A DNA stretch of 38,187 nucleotides from an uncultured Verrucomicrobia subdivision 3 bacterium (GCA_903822015.1 CAIJNQ010000105.1:1-38187); one strand, 5' to 3'. Counted from the first letter of the stretch, positions 1 through 9,266 are shown. The notes: generated by a model not told the origin, from the letters alone. Program-made: numbers and translations.

Positions 1-458
1 AGGTGATCCAAACCAGCAAGGTCCCAACGCTGGATTTCCTGGCGAGCGGAAAGCTGCCGAGCAGTTCGTTGGGCATTCTCAGTTCCGCGCAAATGAGGGA
101 TCTGATCCATGAGTTGAAGCTGCGCTACGATTTTGTTTTCTTCGATTCCCCGCCGATTCTGGGCGTGAGCGATGCCTCGGTTCTGGCCAGCGAGGTGGAT
201 ATGGTCATCCAGGTGATTCAATACCGCCGCTATCCGCAACCGATGAATTTGCGCGCCAAACAGGTGATTGAAAAAGTCGGCGGCACTTTCCTCGGCATCG
301 TATTGAACAACATCAATATGTCGCAGGACGAAAGCTATTACTATTATAGCGGTTATTACCACGATTATTATTATTCCGGAAATGCCAAGGATCAGGAAGC
401 CGCCGCGCCGAAAGATTCAGGCGACGCGGATAAAGGTGGGATCAAACAAAAATATTGA
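1..458 (+). CDS. Polysaccharide tyrosine autokinase (BY-kinase), C-terminal part, cut by the window edge
   Basis: This is the C-terminal end of a bacterial tyrosine kinase of the Wzc/CpsD/CapB type. These kinases autophosphorylate at the inner membrane and control polymerisation and export of capsule or exopolysaccharide. The reading frame is open to base 1, so the Walker A part lies outside the window. Visible are the Walker B-like segment FVFFDSPPILGVSDA, the hydrophobic strand DMVIQVIQY, and a tyrosine cluster (YYYYSGYYHDYYY) near the C-terminus, the usual autophosphorylation tail. The GTG at base 3 is unlikely to be the true start. The next gene encodes a Wza-like export lipoprotein, which supports the role. 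The family call is firm; the sugar exported is unknown. Confidence 0.88.
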   Translation, partial: VIQTSKVPTLDFLASGKLPSSSLGILSSAQMRDLIHELKLRYDFVFFDSPPILGVSDASVLASEVDMVIQVIQYRRYPQPMNLRAKQVIEKVGGTFLGIVLNNINMSQDESYYYYSGYYHDYYYSGNAKDQEAAAPKDSGDADKGGIKQKY

Positions 459-490
459 TTCCGGCCCGGATTTTACAACGCTTAGCCCCC

Positions 491-1153
491 ATGAAATTAT
501 TTGTTCACGGATTGATTGCATCAGGCCTGCTTGCGGCCGGTTTGTTTTTTACCGGTTGTGCCACGCCGTCCTCGCTGTCCGGCATTCCCGACGCCGGCAC
601 GGTTCAGACCAACGTTCCCGCTACATCGCTGGCGAATGCGCCCGCCGCCGAGGAGAGTCAGGGTAATACCGAAGTAGCCCGTTTTCACGTTGGTGAGTCG
701 GTTAACATCATTTTTTCCGGAACCCCGGATCCGACCGAATTCCCTCCGCATGAAGAAACCATCAAGGAGGATGGCAACATCACTTTGCCGCTGATCGGCT
801 CGGTTCAGGCGCTGGGCAAGACGGCCGGTGAATTACAGAAGGAAATACGCGATCTCTACGTTCCGAAGTATTACGTCCGCCTCAACGTCGTGGTGAAACC
901 CGGCGATCTGATTTATTACGTTCGCGGTGAAGTCAAGACGCCCGGCCGTCAGCTTTACGTGGGTGAAACCACCGTAACCAAAGCCATCACTTCGGCCGGT
1001 GATTTTACCGATTTCGCCAGCCACAAGGTCACACTAATCCGTGCTAATGGACAACGCGTCAAGGTCAACGTGGACAAAGCCTTGGAAGACCCCACCCTTG
1101 ATGCGAAAGTTTATCCGGGCGATCAGGTCTATGCGCCGCGCCGCATTTTCTGA
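491..1153 (+). CDS. Wza-type polysaccharide export lipoprotein (Poly_export + SLBB)
   Basis: Outer-membrane polysaccharide export protein of about 220 residues. I chose the ATG at 491 because it opens a lipoprotein signal peptide (MKLFVHGLIASGLLAAG, then lipobox FTGC). The frame is also open from a TTG at 455, but that would add 12 polar residues before the signal. After a low-complexity Ala/Ser/Thr linker, a Poly_export domain (about residues 60-145: VGESVNIIFSG, EDGNITLPLIGSV) is followed by one SLBB-like domain (YYVRGEVKTPGR, ITSAGDF, VYPGDQVYAPRR). The family forms the channel or periplasmic collar through which the chain leaves. It is shorter than E. coli Wza, with one SLBB repeat, as in minimal export systems. 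It follows the kinase by 32 bases and overlaps the next gene by one base. Confidence 0.88.
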   Translation: MKLFVHGLIASGLLAAGLFFTGCATPSSLSGIPDAGTVQTNVPATSLANAPAAEESQGNTEVARFHVGESVNIIFSGTPDPTEFPPHEETIKEDGNITLPLIGSVQALGKTAGELQKEIRDLYVPKYYVRLNVVVKPGDLIYYVRGEVKTPGRQLYVGETTVTKAITSAGDFTDFASHKVTLIRANGQRVKVNVDKALEDPTLDAKVYPGDQVYAPRRIF

Positions 1154-1542
1154 TGATCCAGCTGAACATCCTTTCCGGCAAACAGGCGGGCACCCCAACG
1201 GTGGCCCGCCGTTTTCCTTTTCATATCGGGCGCGCGGTGGAGAACGAACTGGAATTAGCCGACGATGGGGTCTGGGATCGGCACCTCACGTTGGAATTCA
1301 AATCCCAGTCCGGCTTTTATCTGACGATCGCACCCGGTGCGCTTGCCACGGTTAATGGTCAGCCGGTTCAAAACACGATGCTCCGTAACGGTGATCACAT
1401 CACGATCGGTTCGGTAAAGATCCAATTCTGGCTTGCTGCAGCCCGCCAGGGCAGTCTGGTCGCCCGCGAAAGTTTTGTGTGGGGCCTGCTGGGTCTGGTC
1501 ACCCTTGGTCAGTTTCTTTTGCTTTATTGGCTCATCCGTTAA
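1153..1542 (+). CDS. FHA-domain protein with C-terminal membrane anchor
   Basis: A 129-residue protein with a forkhead-associated fold at about residues 1-95 and one transmembrane helix at about 108-128 ([19 protein letters not shown]), so the FHA domain probably faces the cytoplasm. FHA landmarks are IGR (25-27), RH (43-44), VNG (67-69) and [10 protein letters not shown] (77-86). The Ser that normally precedes R-x-H and contacts phosphothreonine is Trp41 here, so phosphopeptide binding may be weak or altered. The start codon shares one base with the stop of the export lipoprotein gene (TGATG), which suggests translational coupling with the polysaccharide cluster. The 3' end overlaps the convergent purH gene by four bases. 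The fold is clear; the partner is unknown. Confidence 0.82.
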   Translation: MIQLNILSGKQAGTPTVARRFPFHIGRAVENELELADDGVWDRHLTLEFKSQSGFYLTIAPGALATVNGQPVQNTMLRNGDHITIGSVKIQFWLAAARQGSLVARESFVWGLLGLVTLGQFLLLYWLIR

Positions 1543-3089
1543 TGCCGGAAATGCCGCGCGCCGGTGAAGGCCATCGCCATGCCTCGGGCGTCTGCCGCCG
1601 CGATGACTTCCGCGTCTTTAACCGAACCTCCGGGCTGAATGGCCGCCGTCGCGCCGGCGTCGGCTGCGGCGATGAGCCCGTCGGGAAACGGGAAGAAAGC
1701 ATCACTGCACACCACGCTGCCGGCCAGCGGCAGGTTTGCCTCGCCCGCTTTCCACACCGCAATGCGGCTGGAATCCACCCGGCTCATCTGACCCGCCCCG
1801 GTGCCGAGTGTGCGGCCTTCACCAACATAAAGAATCGCGTTGGATTTAAGGTGTTTCACCACGCGCCAGCCAAACAGCATGGCTTTCAACTCAGCCTCCG
1901 TCGGCTGGCGTTTCGTGACGATTTTCAAGTCTGCCGCCGTTGTCACCTTCAGGTCGCGCTGTTGTAACAGGTAGGAATCCGCGCCGACGCTGCGCACGTC
2001 CCATGACTGCGCCGCGAGCGGACATTTCAGGATCTGGAGCAGGCGCAGATTTTTCTTCTTCTGTAAAATTGCCAGCGCCTCCGTCGAAAATTCCGGTGCG
2101 ATGATGACTTCACTGAAGATTTCCGCAATGGCCCCGGCGCACGCGCCGTCGAGCGTCTGGTTGACGGCGATGATGCCGCCGAACGGCGCCTGTTTGTCCG
2201 TGGCAAACGCCTTGTCCCAGGCCTTGCGCAAATTCGCTCCCTGGCCGACGCCGCACGGATTGGTGTGCTTGAGAATCGCCAGCGTGGGCGCGTCCTCGCG
2301 GAACTCGGAGATAAGCGCGGCGGCGGAGGTGAGATCCAGGATGTTGTTGTAGGAAAGTTCCTTGCCGTGGAGCTGCTTGAAAAATTCGTGGAATTTGCCG
2401 TAAAGCGCCGCGGTCTGGTGCGGATTTTCACCGTAACGCAACGGCTGCGTCAGGGGCGCGGAAATCGTGAGCGCTGGCGGAAGCGAATTTTTGTCGGCGG
2501 CAAACTCCTTTTGCAGATGCGCCGCTATGGCGGCGTCATAGGCGGCGGTCCGGGCGTAGACTTTTGCGCAGAGCCGGCGGCGCAATTCCAGTGTGGTGTT
2601 GCCGGTTTCGGAAATTTGCTTGGCGACTTCGGCGTAATCGAGCGGGTCCACCACGACGGTCACGCTATCATGATTTTTCGCGGCGCTGCGAAGCATCGAA
2701 GGCCCGCCGATGTCGATGTTTTCAATGGCCTCGTGAAGTTTCACGTCCGGCCTGGCAACGGTGGCCTCAAACGGATACAGGTTCACGACCACGAGATCAA
2801 TGGGCTTGATGGCATGTTGCTTGATCGCCGCTTCATGCGACGCATTGCCGCGGATGTAGAGCAGCCCGCCGTGGACGAGCGGATGGAGTGTCTTCACGCG
2901 GCCATCCAGCATTTCCGGGAAGCCGGTATGGTCGGAAATATCCTTCACGTCCAAGCCGGCTTCGCGCAGCGCCCTGGCCGTGCCGCCGGTGGAGATGATC
3001 TCAACTCCTGCCTGCGCGAGGGTCCGGGCGAAATCAAGCAAGCCGTTTTTGTCCGAAACCGAAATGAGCGCGCGTTGAATTTTTGACAT
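1539..3089 (-). CDS. purH: Bifunctional AICAR transformylase / IMP cyclohydrolase
   Basis: Catalyses the last two steps of purine synthesis: formylation of AICAR using 10-formyl-tetrahydrofolate, then ring closure of FAICAR to IMP. The 516 residues match the usual full length. The N-terminal MGS-like cyclohydrolase domain has [16 protein letters not shown] and the [17 protein letters not shown] block. The transformylase domain has [46 protein letters not shown] and the C-terminal GARHFRH. All expected conserved blocks are present. It lies 45 bases downstream of the TolC-like gene on the same strand, with no convincing terminator between them, so it could be co-transcribed or have its own promoter (TTGACG copies occur in the gap). 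Confidence 0.97.
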   Translation of the reverse strand: MSKIQRALISVSDKNGLLDFARTLAQAGVEIISTGGTARALREAGLDVKDISDHTGFPEMLDGRVKTLHPLVHGGLLYIRGNASHEAAIKQHAIKPIDLVVVNLYPFEATVARPDVKLHEAIENIDIGGPSMLRSAAKNHDSVTVVVDPLDYAEVAKQISETGNTTLELRRRLCAKVYARTAAYDAAIAAHLQKEFAADKNSLPPALTISAPLTQPLRYGENPHQTAALYGKFHEFFKQLHGKELSYNNILDLTSAAALISEFREDAPTLAILKHTNPCGVGQGANLRKAWDKAFATDKQAPFGGIIAVNQTLDGACAGAIAEIFSEVIIAPEFSTEALAILQKKKNLRLLQILKCPLAAQSWDVRSVGADSYLLQQRDLKVTTAADLKIVTKRQPTEAELKAMLFGWRVVKHLKSNAILYVGEGRTLGTGAGQMSRVDSSRIAVWKAGEANLPLAGSVVCSDAFFPFPDGLIAAADAGATAAIQPGGSVKDAEVIAAADARGMAMAFTGARHFRH

Positions 3090-3134
3090 GGGCAGACAAA
3101 ATCCTCGAAATCCGCCTTCTCCGTCAACGTCAAA

Positions 3135-4490
3135 TCACGGCTTTGTGGTTTTATTCTGGACGATTCCGGCGCCGATGGCGCGTTCGAACCGGGCGCGCGC
3201 GGCATCGTAATCATGCAGCGCCTGCACTTGCGTGCTGCGGGCCTGGGTCAGCGAATTTTCGGCGTCCAGCACGTCGAGTTGCGTGCCGGTGCCGGCATTC
3301 GCGCGGGCATTGGCTTCGCGGAGGGACTCCTCGGCCTCAGCCTGCACGGTCTTTTGCGATTCCAATACTTCCTGGGCTTCGAGGAAATCCGAATAGGTGG
3401 TGCGCACCTCCAGTTCGACATTGCGCATTTCTTCATCCACGGCGGTTTTGGATTTCTGGTAAAGCGCCTTGGCCTGGACGACTTTGCCGTGGGTCAGCAT
3501 CCCGTCAAAAATATCCCAGCTCACCTGCGCCCCGGCGTTCCAGCCATTAATGTCGTGGGTAAGATCAACGGGCGGTGAGAATTGCGCGTTGAACCAGTTG
3601 TAGCCGGCGAAAACCGATAGGTTGGGTTTGTAACCGGATGAGGCGTCGGTGATGTTGAGTTTCTGCAACTCCTCCGTCTTGCGCAAGGCGACCAGTTCGG
3701 GGCGCTGGTCCAGCGCCTGCTGCAGCGCGTCGGAAAGATTGATTTGATACGGCGCGGCGTCCAGGCCGTCGGTCAGATTCAACGGAATGTTGTCCGTGAT
3801 TTCACGGGGCAGGTTGTAGCCGAGCAGGTTGGCCAGGTTGTTTTTGGCGATGCGATAATTATTCTGCGCCTGAATCAAGGGCGGGCGCGCATTGGCCACG
3901 GAAACCTTGGCCCGCAGCACGTTGAAATGCGGCACGGTGCCCGCGTCGTATCGGTGCTGTTGGTCGTCCAACTCCTTTTGCAACAGATTGACGGACGCCT
4001 CATTCACGGTGATCTGTTCTGCCGCGAGCAGGATGTCGAAATACGCCAATCGCACGGTGAGCAAGGTATCCGCGAGCGTCGACTGGTATTGTGCCAATGC
4101 TTGTTCCTTGGTGACCTTGGCTGCGCGGATGGCGGCCATCAGCTTGCCGCCCTGGTAAATGGACTGGGTGATTTGCACGCCCGCGTTCCAGTTTTGGTTA
4201 GGTGTGCTGGGGGCTTTGGGAAAACTCTCAATGACATTCCGGTCGGTATCCTTGTATTGGCCGGTGGCTTTCAATTGCGGCAGCGCAATGGCGCGGGTCT
4301 GCACCACCACGCCATACTGCGCTTCGAGATCATTTTTCGCCTTGAGAATCGTGGCGTTCTGCGCGAGTGCTATGTTCAGGCAGTCGGCCAGCGACAGGGG
4401 CCGCGTCAGCCAGGCGGGCGCGTTGGTGTCGGTGGCGGCCGTGGCAAAAGTGAACCTTAAAAGCACTAAAAGCAGTGTAAATTTTTTCAT
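3135..4490 (-). CDS. TolC-family outer-membrane efflux protein
   Basis: Outer-membrane channel of tripartite export systems. The ATG at 4490 gives a signal peptide (MKKFTLLLVLLRFTFATAA); an upstream in-frame start at 4535 would put 15 extra residues before it. The mature protein has the two OEP repeats of the family, mainly long helices (LADCLNIALAQN, LADTLLTVRLAYFDILLAAEQ, LSDALQQALDQRPEL, VELEVRTTYSDFLEAQEVLES). The length of 451 residues is typical. It is divergent from an HlyD-like fusion protein, ATPase and permease, so it is the likely outer-membrane partner of that exporter. Family certain; substrate unknown. Confidence 0.92.
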   Translation of the reverse strand: MKKFTLLLVLLRFTFATAATDTNAPAWLTRPLSLADCLNIALAQNATILKAKNDLEAQYGVVVQTRAIALPQLKATGQYKDTDRNVIESFPKAPSTPNQNWNAGVQITQSIYQGGKLMAAIRAAKVTKEQALAQYQSTLADTLLTVRLAYFDILLAAEQITVNEASVNLLQKELDDQQHRYDAGTVPHFNVLRAKVSVANARPPLIQAQNNYRIAKNNLANLLGYNLPREITDNIPLNLTDGLDAAPYQINLSDALQQALDQRPELVALRKTEELQKLNITDASSGYKPNLSVFAGYNWFNAQFSPPVDLTHDINGWNAGAQVSWDIFDGMLTHGKVVQAKALYQKSKTAVDEEMRNVELEVRTTYSDFLEAQEVLESQKTVQAEAEESLREANARANAGTGTQLDVLDAENSLTQARSTQVQALHDYDAARARFERAIGAGIVQNKTTKP

Positions 4491-4587
4491 ACCCGTCAAT
4501 GATCCTACCATTCGGTAAGTTAAAAGTCGAATCAATCGTTTCCCTCGTAAAAAATAATTTACATGCTAACCTAAACTTGAAGTTTGC
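4491..4587. promoter_or_regulatory. Divergent intergenic region of the tripartite exporter, with nested inverted repeat
   Basis: This 97-base AT-rich gap separates the TolC-like and HlyD-like genes and must hold both of their promoters, but I could not assign -35/-10 pairs with confidence. Just before the HlyD ATG is a perfect inverted repeat, AAACTT-G-AAGTTT (4573-4585). A second pair, CATGC (4562-4566) and GCATG (4586-4590), encloses it and takes in the start codon. It could be an operator for a dimeric repressor or an mRNA hairpin at the initiation site. The repeat is directly visible; a function is inferred. Confidence 0.4.
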
Positions 4588-5550
4588 ATGAAAAAATTCT
4601 TCAGTTTGAACTTGCTGGTTTTGGCGGCCGGGGTGTTTTTCACCGGCTGCGCTCCATCTTCCCCGGGTCAGTTCCAAGGTTATGTCGAAGGTGAATACGT
4701 TTACGTCGCGTCCCCGTTGGGCGGGGCGCTCGCCCGTCTCGCCGTGGCCCGCGGCGACGAAGTGAAATCCGGGCAGGTGCTGTTTGCGCTGGAGCGCGAG
4801 TCCGAGGCCAGCGCCGTCCGGCAGGCCGAGAAAAATCTCGCGCAATCGCAATCCCAGCTGGACGATTTGATCACCGGCAAGCGGCCGACCGAAATCGCCT
4901 CGCTTGAAGCCCAATGGCAACAGGCGCAGGCAAATTTGAAACTGGCCGACGACCAGCTGACCCGCCGTGAACGGCTCGGCGACGCCAGTGTGATTTCCTC
5001 GGAGGAATTGGATCAAGCGCGGGCCCAGCGCGACGCCGACCAGGCGCATGTTGATCAGCTAACAGCGGATTTGGCCACCGCCAAACTGGGCGGCCGGGAT
5101 GACGCCATCCGCGCTGCGCAGGCGGCCGTCGCCTCACAGCAGGCCGCGCTCGACAAGGCGAAGTGGTCCTTCGACCAGAAACAGCAGTTCGCGCCCGCGG
5201 ATGCGCTGGTGCATGACACGCTTTATCGCCAGGGCGAATGGGTCGCGGCCGGAAATCCCGTTGTGGTCCTGCTGCCGCCGGAAAATTTGAAGGTGCGCTT
5301 TTTTGTGCCGCAGGAAATGCTGCCGAAAATCAAGACCGGCCAGAACGTCAACGTCAGCTTCGATGGCGCGGCAAAAAATTATTCTGCGACGGTGAATTAT
5401 ATCTCCACGCAGGCCGAATTCACGCCGCCGGTGATTTACAACCGCGAGAACCGGGCCAAGCTGGTGTTTATGATCGAGGCCAAATTTGCGCCGGCGGATG
5501 CGGTGGCGGTCAGGCCGGGTCAGCCGGTGGATGTGAAGATCTCCCCGTAA
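4588..5550 (+). CDS. HlyD/YbhG-like membrane fusion lipoprotein
   Basis: Periplasmic adaptor linking an inner-membrane ABC transporter to an outer-membrane channel. The 320-residue protein starts with a lipoprotein signal (MKKFFSLNLLVLAAG, lipobox FTGC). It then has a split biotinyl-lipoyl-like domain (YVASPLGGALARLAVARGDEVKSGQVLFAL), an Ala/Gln/Asp-rich helical hairpin at about residues 75-200, the returning lipoyl half (FAPADALVHDTLYRQGEWVAAGNPVVVLLPP) and a beta-barrel region (VRFFVPQEMLPKIKTGQNVNVSFDG). The family architecture is complete. The ATPase gene begins three bases after its stop, so the two are probably one operon. The set resembles YbhG-YbhF-YbhS of E. coli by order and domain type. 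Confidence 0.92.
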   Translation: MKKFFSLNLLVLAAGVFFTGCAPSSPGQFQGYVEGEYVYVASPLGGALARLAVARGDEVKSGQVLFALERESEASAVRQAEKNLAQSQSQLDDLITGKRPTEIASLEAQWQQAQANLKLADDQLTRRERLGDASVISSEELDQARAQRDADQAHVDQLTADLATAKLGGRDDAIRAAQAAVASQQAALDKAKWSFDQKQQFAPADALVHDTLYRQGEWVAAGNPVVVLLPPENLKVRFFVPQEMLPKIKTGQNVNVSFDGAAKNYSATVNYISTQAEFTPPVIYNRENRAKLVFMIEAKFAPADAVAVRPGQPVDVKISP

Positions 5551-5553
5551 AAC

Positions 5554-6480
5554 ATGAGCGCCGGCGACCTTGTCATTGACGTCCGCAACGTCACCAAGAA
5601 ATTTGGCGCGCGCACCGTCGTCAACCACATCGCCATGCAGGTCCGGCCCGGCGAAATTTACGGCTTTCTCGGCCCGAACGGCAGCGGCAAAACCACCTTT
5701 TTGCGCATGCTCTGCGGCCTGCTCAAGCCGGACGGCGGCGAAGGCAGCTGCCTCGGGCTGGACTTTCGCACGCAAAGCGCCGAGATCAAAAAGCGCGTCG
5801 GCTACATGACGCAGCGATTCAGCTTCTACGAGGATTTGAGCATCGAGGAGAATCTGGATTTCATTGCGCGCATTTACGGCGTCCCGGAGCGCAAGGCTGC
5901 CGTAGAGAAAAGCCTCGAACGCCTCGGCATGGTCGAGCGACGCCGGCAGCTGGCTGGAACGCTATCCGGCGGCTGGAAACAGCGGCTCGCGCTGTCGGCC
6001 TGCCTCATCCACGAACCCCAGCTGCTCCTGCTGGACGAGCCGACGGCGGGCGTTGACCCGAAGGCCCGAAGGGAATTTTGGGATGAGATTCATCAGCTTG
6101 CCGCCGGCGGTTTGACGGTGCTCATCACAACGCATTACATGGACGAGGCGGAACGCTGCCACCGGCTTGCTTACATCGCTTATGGCAATCTGCTTGCCAG
6201 CGGTGCGGTGGCGGACGTGGTGAAAGCCGCCGCGCTCACGACTTGGGAAGTCACGGGAACCAATCTCGCCACGCTTGCGGAAAAAATCCGAAAATTGCCG
6301 GGTGTGGAACAGGTCGTCGCGTTCGGCACCGCCTTGCACGTCAGCGGTCGCAATGCGGCGAAGCTGCGCGCCAGCGTGGGCCCATGGATGACGGGCGAAT
6401 TCCATTGGACGCCGATTCAATCCGGTTTGGAGGACGTGTTCATCAGCCTCATGGACATTGCGGAGGATAATTTCAAGTGA
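5554..6480 (+). CDS. ABC transporter ATP-binding protein (YbhF/CcmA-like)
   Basis: Cytoplasmic ATPase of the exporter, 308 residues with one nucleotide-binding domain. Walker A is GPNGSGKT (40-47). The signature is LSGGW rather than LSGGQ, a variant common in drug-type ABC-2 exporters. Walker B is LLLLDEP, followed by TAGVDPKARREFW and the switch histidine in ITTHYMDEA. The C-terminal 80 residues (TWEVTGTNLATLAEKIRKLPGVEQV onward, ending SGLEDVFISLM) form the usual accessory domain of this class. YbhF of E. coli has two ATPase domains; this has one, so it presumably dimerises. Its stop overlaps the GTG start of the permease gene. Confidence 0.95.
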   Translation: MSAGDLVIDVRNVTKKFGARTVVNHIAMQVRPGEIYGFLGPNGSGKTTFLRMLCGLLKPDGGEGSCLGLDFRTQSAEIKKRVGYMTQRFSFYEDLSIEENLDFIARIYGVPERKAAVEKSLERLGMVERRRQLAGTLSGGWKQRLALSACLIHEPQLLLLDEPTAGVDPKARREFWDEIHQLAAGGLTVLITTHYMDEAERCHRLAYIAYGNLLASGAVADVVKAAALTTWEVTGTNLATLAEKIRKLPGVEQVVAFGTALHVSGRNAAKLRASVGPWMTGEFHWTPIQSGLEDVFISLMDIAEDNFK

Positions 6481-7616
6481 AACTGCACGAATTCAACTGG
6501 CGGCGGTTTTGCGCGGTGGTCCGCAAGGAGTTCATCCAGATGCGCCGCGACCGCATGACCTTCGGCATGATGATTGGCGTGCCGATGATCCAGCTTATCC
6601 TGTTCGGCTACGCCATCAATTCCGACCCCAAGCATCTGCCCACGGCGGTTTTTTCGGCCGACAACAGCATCTTTGCCCGCAGCCTGGTCTGGGGCATGCG
6701 GAACAGCAGTTACTTCGATATCACGCGTGAGCCGAAGAACGAGGCGGAGATCAACACTTTATTGGCGCAAAACACCGTCCAGTTTGCCGTGACTATTCCG
6801 GTGGATTTCTCCCGCAAGCTGTTGCGCGGCGAGAAGCCGGACCTGCTGCTTGAGGCCGACGCCACCGATCCGACGGCGGTGGGTTATGCCATCGCCGCAA
6901 TGAACTCGCTGACGCCAACCGTTTTGAATCGTGATCTCATCGGGCCGCTGGCGAAATTGAACGGTTCGGCCCCGCCGTTCAATCTGGTCGTCCAGCAGCA
7001 TTACAATCCGGAAAATATTACGCAGTATAACATCGTGCCCGGACTGATGGGCGTGATGCTGACGATGACGATGGTGATGATAACCGCGCTGGCCATCACG
7101 CGGGAACGCGAACGCGGAACGATGGAAAACCTTCTCTCCACGCCGGTGCGGCCGGGTGAGGTGCTCATCGGCAAAATCGTGCCCTACATCGCCGTCGGTT
7201 ACATTCAGGTGACCCTGATTCTGCTCGCGGCGAAATTTTTGTTCGACGTGCCGATGGTGGGCAGTCTGCCGCTGCTGGTGGCCATGACGTTTTTGTTCAT
7301 TGTCGCCAACCTGGCGGTCGGCATCACCTTCTCGACCGTCGCCAAAAACCAGCTGCAGGCCATGCAGATGGCGTTTTTCTTCTTCCTCCCGTCATTACTG
7401 TTGTCGGGCTACATGTTCCCATTCCGTGGAATGCCGGTCTGGGCGCAAAATGTCGGTGAATGCCTGCCGCTGACCCATTTTCTTCGCGTCGTGCGGGGGA
7501 TCTTGCTGAAAGGAAATGGAATTGTCGAAATCGCACCGGATCTATGGCCGATTGTATTATTCCTGCTCGTGATGCTGATCATCGGCGTTAAACGCTACCG
7601 CCAGACGCTGGATTAG
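6477..7616 (+). CDS. ABC-2 type permease (YbhS/YbhR-like)
   Basis: Inner-membrane subunit of the exporter, 379 residues, starting at a GTG that overlaps the ATPase stop by four bases (GTGA). The topology is that of ABC2_membrane_3 proteins: an N-terminal helix (FGMMIGVPMIQLILFGYAI), a large extracytoplasmic domain (about residues 40-175), and a cluster of about five C-terminal helices (GLMGVMLTMTMVMITALAI, VGYIQVTLILLAAKFLF, LLVAMTFLFIVANLAVGI, FFFFLPSLLLSGYMFPF, IVLFLLVMLIIGV). The coupling motif RERERGTMENLLSTPVRPGEVLIGK is present. It probably acts as a homodimer, because no second permease gene follows. Confidence 0.93.
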   Translation: MKLHEFNWRRFCAVVRKEFIQMRRDRMTFGMMIGVPMIQLILFGYAINSDPKHLPTAVFSADNSIFARSLVWGMRNSSYFDITREPKNEAEINTLLAQNTVQFAVTIPVDFSRKLLRGEKPDLLLEADATDPTAVGYAIAAMNSLTPTVLNRDLIGPLAKLNGSAPPFNLVVQQHYNPENITQYNIVPGLMGVMLTMTMVMITALAITRERERGTMENLLSTPVRPGEVLIGKIVPYIAVGYIQVTLILLAAKFLFDVPMVGSLPLLVAMTFLFIVANLAVGITFSTVAKNQLQAMQMAFFFFLPSLLLSGYMFPFRGMPVWAQNVGECLPLTHFLRVVRGILLKGNGIVEIAPDLWPIVLFLLVMLIIGVKRYRQTLD

Positions 7617-7691
7617 GCGTTTTCATTAGAAATTAACGGGTTTCGCGCTGAACTTGCAAATCCGGCCGTTTTCGGTTCTCATGTTTCCAAG

Positions 7692-9266
7692 ATGTGGCAA
7701 GCCTTTAGGCGTTTGATTTTAATCGGAAGTCTGCTGGTCGTGTCGGTCTGCACTGCCTCGGAATCTGCCGAGGTCAACCTCGATTATGTGGCCCGACGGG
7801 CGCTCGAACGCGCCCAAAAACCTTTTCACTCGCCGCGGGCCGATCTGCCGAAAGTGTTGCGCCAGGACAATCTCGATTATGACAAATACCGCGAAATCCG
7901 TTTCCGCCGGGACCGGGCCCTCTGGACGGCGGACGACCTGCCGTTCCGTATGGAGTTTTTCCATCCGGGCTATCTGTATCAGGAGCCCGTTCACGTTTAC
8001 GAGTTTACGCTGACGCATGTCCAGCCGATCCGTTTTGTCCAGGACTTTTTTGATTACGGTAACCTGAAGATTCAGAATCAGATTCCGGTCAACACGGGCT
8101 ACGCCGGCTTCCGGATTTTGCACCCTTTGAACCAGGCAAATCAGCTGGACGAACTCGGGGCGTTTCTGGGCGCAAGTTATTTCCGGTTGCTCGGCAAAAA
8201 CCAGCGTTACGGCATGTCGGCGCGCGGGCTGGCACTGGATAGCGGTGAATCGGATCGCCCGGAGGAATTTCCGATCTTCACCGACTGGTGGCTGGGCAAG
8301 CCGCAGAAAGAGGATACGGAGCTGCGGTTGTTTGCGATCCTCGACAGCGTGAGCGGCGTTGGTGCTTATGAATTCCTCATCCGTCCCGGCGACACCACCA
8401 TTTGCGACGTGGAAGCCGTTTTGTTTCTGCGCGAAACCAACAAGGTCCTCAAAGTGGACCCGAAGCGGCTGCCGATCAAGACCCTCGGACTAGCGCCGTT
8501 GACGAGCATGTTCTGGTTCGGCAAGACCACCGAACACAAGCCGGACGATTACCGGTCGGAAGTCCACGACAGCGATGGCTTGCTGGCGAAGATGGACGGC
8601 GGCGAGGTCCTCTGGCGTCCCCTGGACAATCCGTCGGCCATCCGCCACCAGATTTTCTCCGCGCCGAACATCCGCGGTTTCGGCCTGATGCAACGGGAGC
8701 GTTCGTTCGCGGCCTATCAGGACAGCTTCAATCCCTACCATCTGGTGCCGAGCGTTTGGGTGGAACCGCATGGCAACTGGGGGGACGGTGACCTGCACCT
8801 GTTGGAGTTGAGCGCCCAATTCGAGGGCTTGGACAACATCGTTGCGTTCTGGGATCCGAAAATTAAGCCCGTGCCTCTCCAGCCGTATCGGTTCGGCTAT
8901 ACGCTCTATTGGACGCGGGAAACCGGGGAAAACGGCATGAAGCTCTCGGAAGAACGGGCGATTTCCACGCGCCTCGGCCTGGATTTGAACTGCAAGGAAT
9001 GCCGGCAGATCGTGATTGATTTCGACGGGCCGAAATTGGATGCCTTGCCGGAAAATCAGCCGCCGGTGGCGATCGCCAATTGCAGCCCCAACGCGGCCAT
9101 TGTGGACAACCAGGTGATTCGCAATGATGACTTGGGCACCTGGCGCGTCATTCTGAAAATGCAACCCAAGCCCGGCAATGCGGATCCGGTGGACTTGCGC
9201 TGCACATTGCAACAGGGTACGAATGTTTTGAGCGAGACCTGGACTTACGAATGGAGTCCGCCGTGA
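7692..9266 (+). CDS. opgG: Periplasmic glucan biosynthesis protein OpgG/MdoG
   Basis: Periplasmic protein needed for making osmoregulated periplasmic glucans, where it acts on the beta-1,2-linked backbone extruded by OpgH. The 524 residues compare with 511 in E. coli. A signal peptide is visible (LILIGSLLVVSVCTASESA). The MdoG fold is recognisable from YDKYREIRFRRDRALW, FHPGYLYQEPVHVYEF, LGASYFRLLGKNQRYGMSARGLAL, PLTSMFWFGKTTE, DGLLAKMDGGEVLWRPLDNP and the C-terminal domain (FRFGY-like segment RFGYTLYWTRE). It begins 75 bases after the ABC permease and overlaps the next gene by 16 bases, so opgG, the unknown gene and opgH form one tight operon. Confidence 0.95.
   Translation: MWQAFRRLILIGSLLVVSVCTASESAEVNLDYVARRALERAQKPFHSPRADLPKVLRQDNLDYDKYREIRFRRDRALWTADDLPFRMEFFHPGYLYQEPVHVYEFTLTHVQPIRFVQDFFDYGNLKIQNQIPVNTGYAGFRILHPLNQANQLDELGAFLGASYFRLLGKNQRYGMSARGLALDSGESDRPEEFPIFTDWWLGKPQKEDTELRLFAILDSVSGVGAYEFLIRPGDTTICDVEAVLFLRETNKVLKVDPKRLPIKTLGLAPLTSMFWFGKTTEHKPDDYRSEVHDSDGLLAKMDGGEVLWRPLDNPSAIRHQIFSAPNIRGFGLMQRERSFAAYQDSFNPYHLVPSVWVEPHGNWGDGDLHLLELSAQFEGLDNIVAFWDPKIKPVPLQPYRFGYTLYWTRETGENGMKLSEERAISTRLGLDLNCKECRQIVIDFDGPKLDALPENQPPVAIANCSPNAAIVDNQVIRNDDLGTWRVILKMQPKPGNADPVDLRCTLQQGTNVLSETWTYEWSPP

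Noticed and set aside
2265-3086. 273-residue open frame on the plus strand
   Set aside because: Antisense to purH, which is fully conserved.
6477-7616. A possible missing second ABC permease gene
   Set aside because: The next gene is opgG; related single-permease systems work as homodimers, so nothing needs to be missing.
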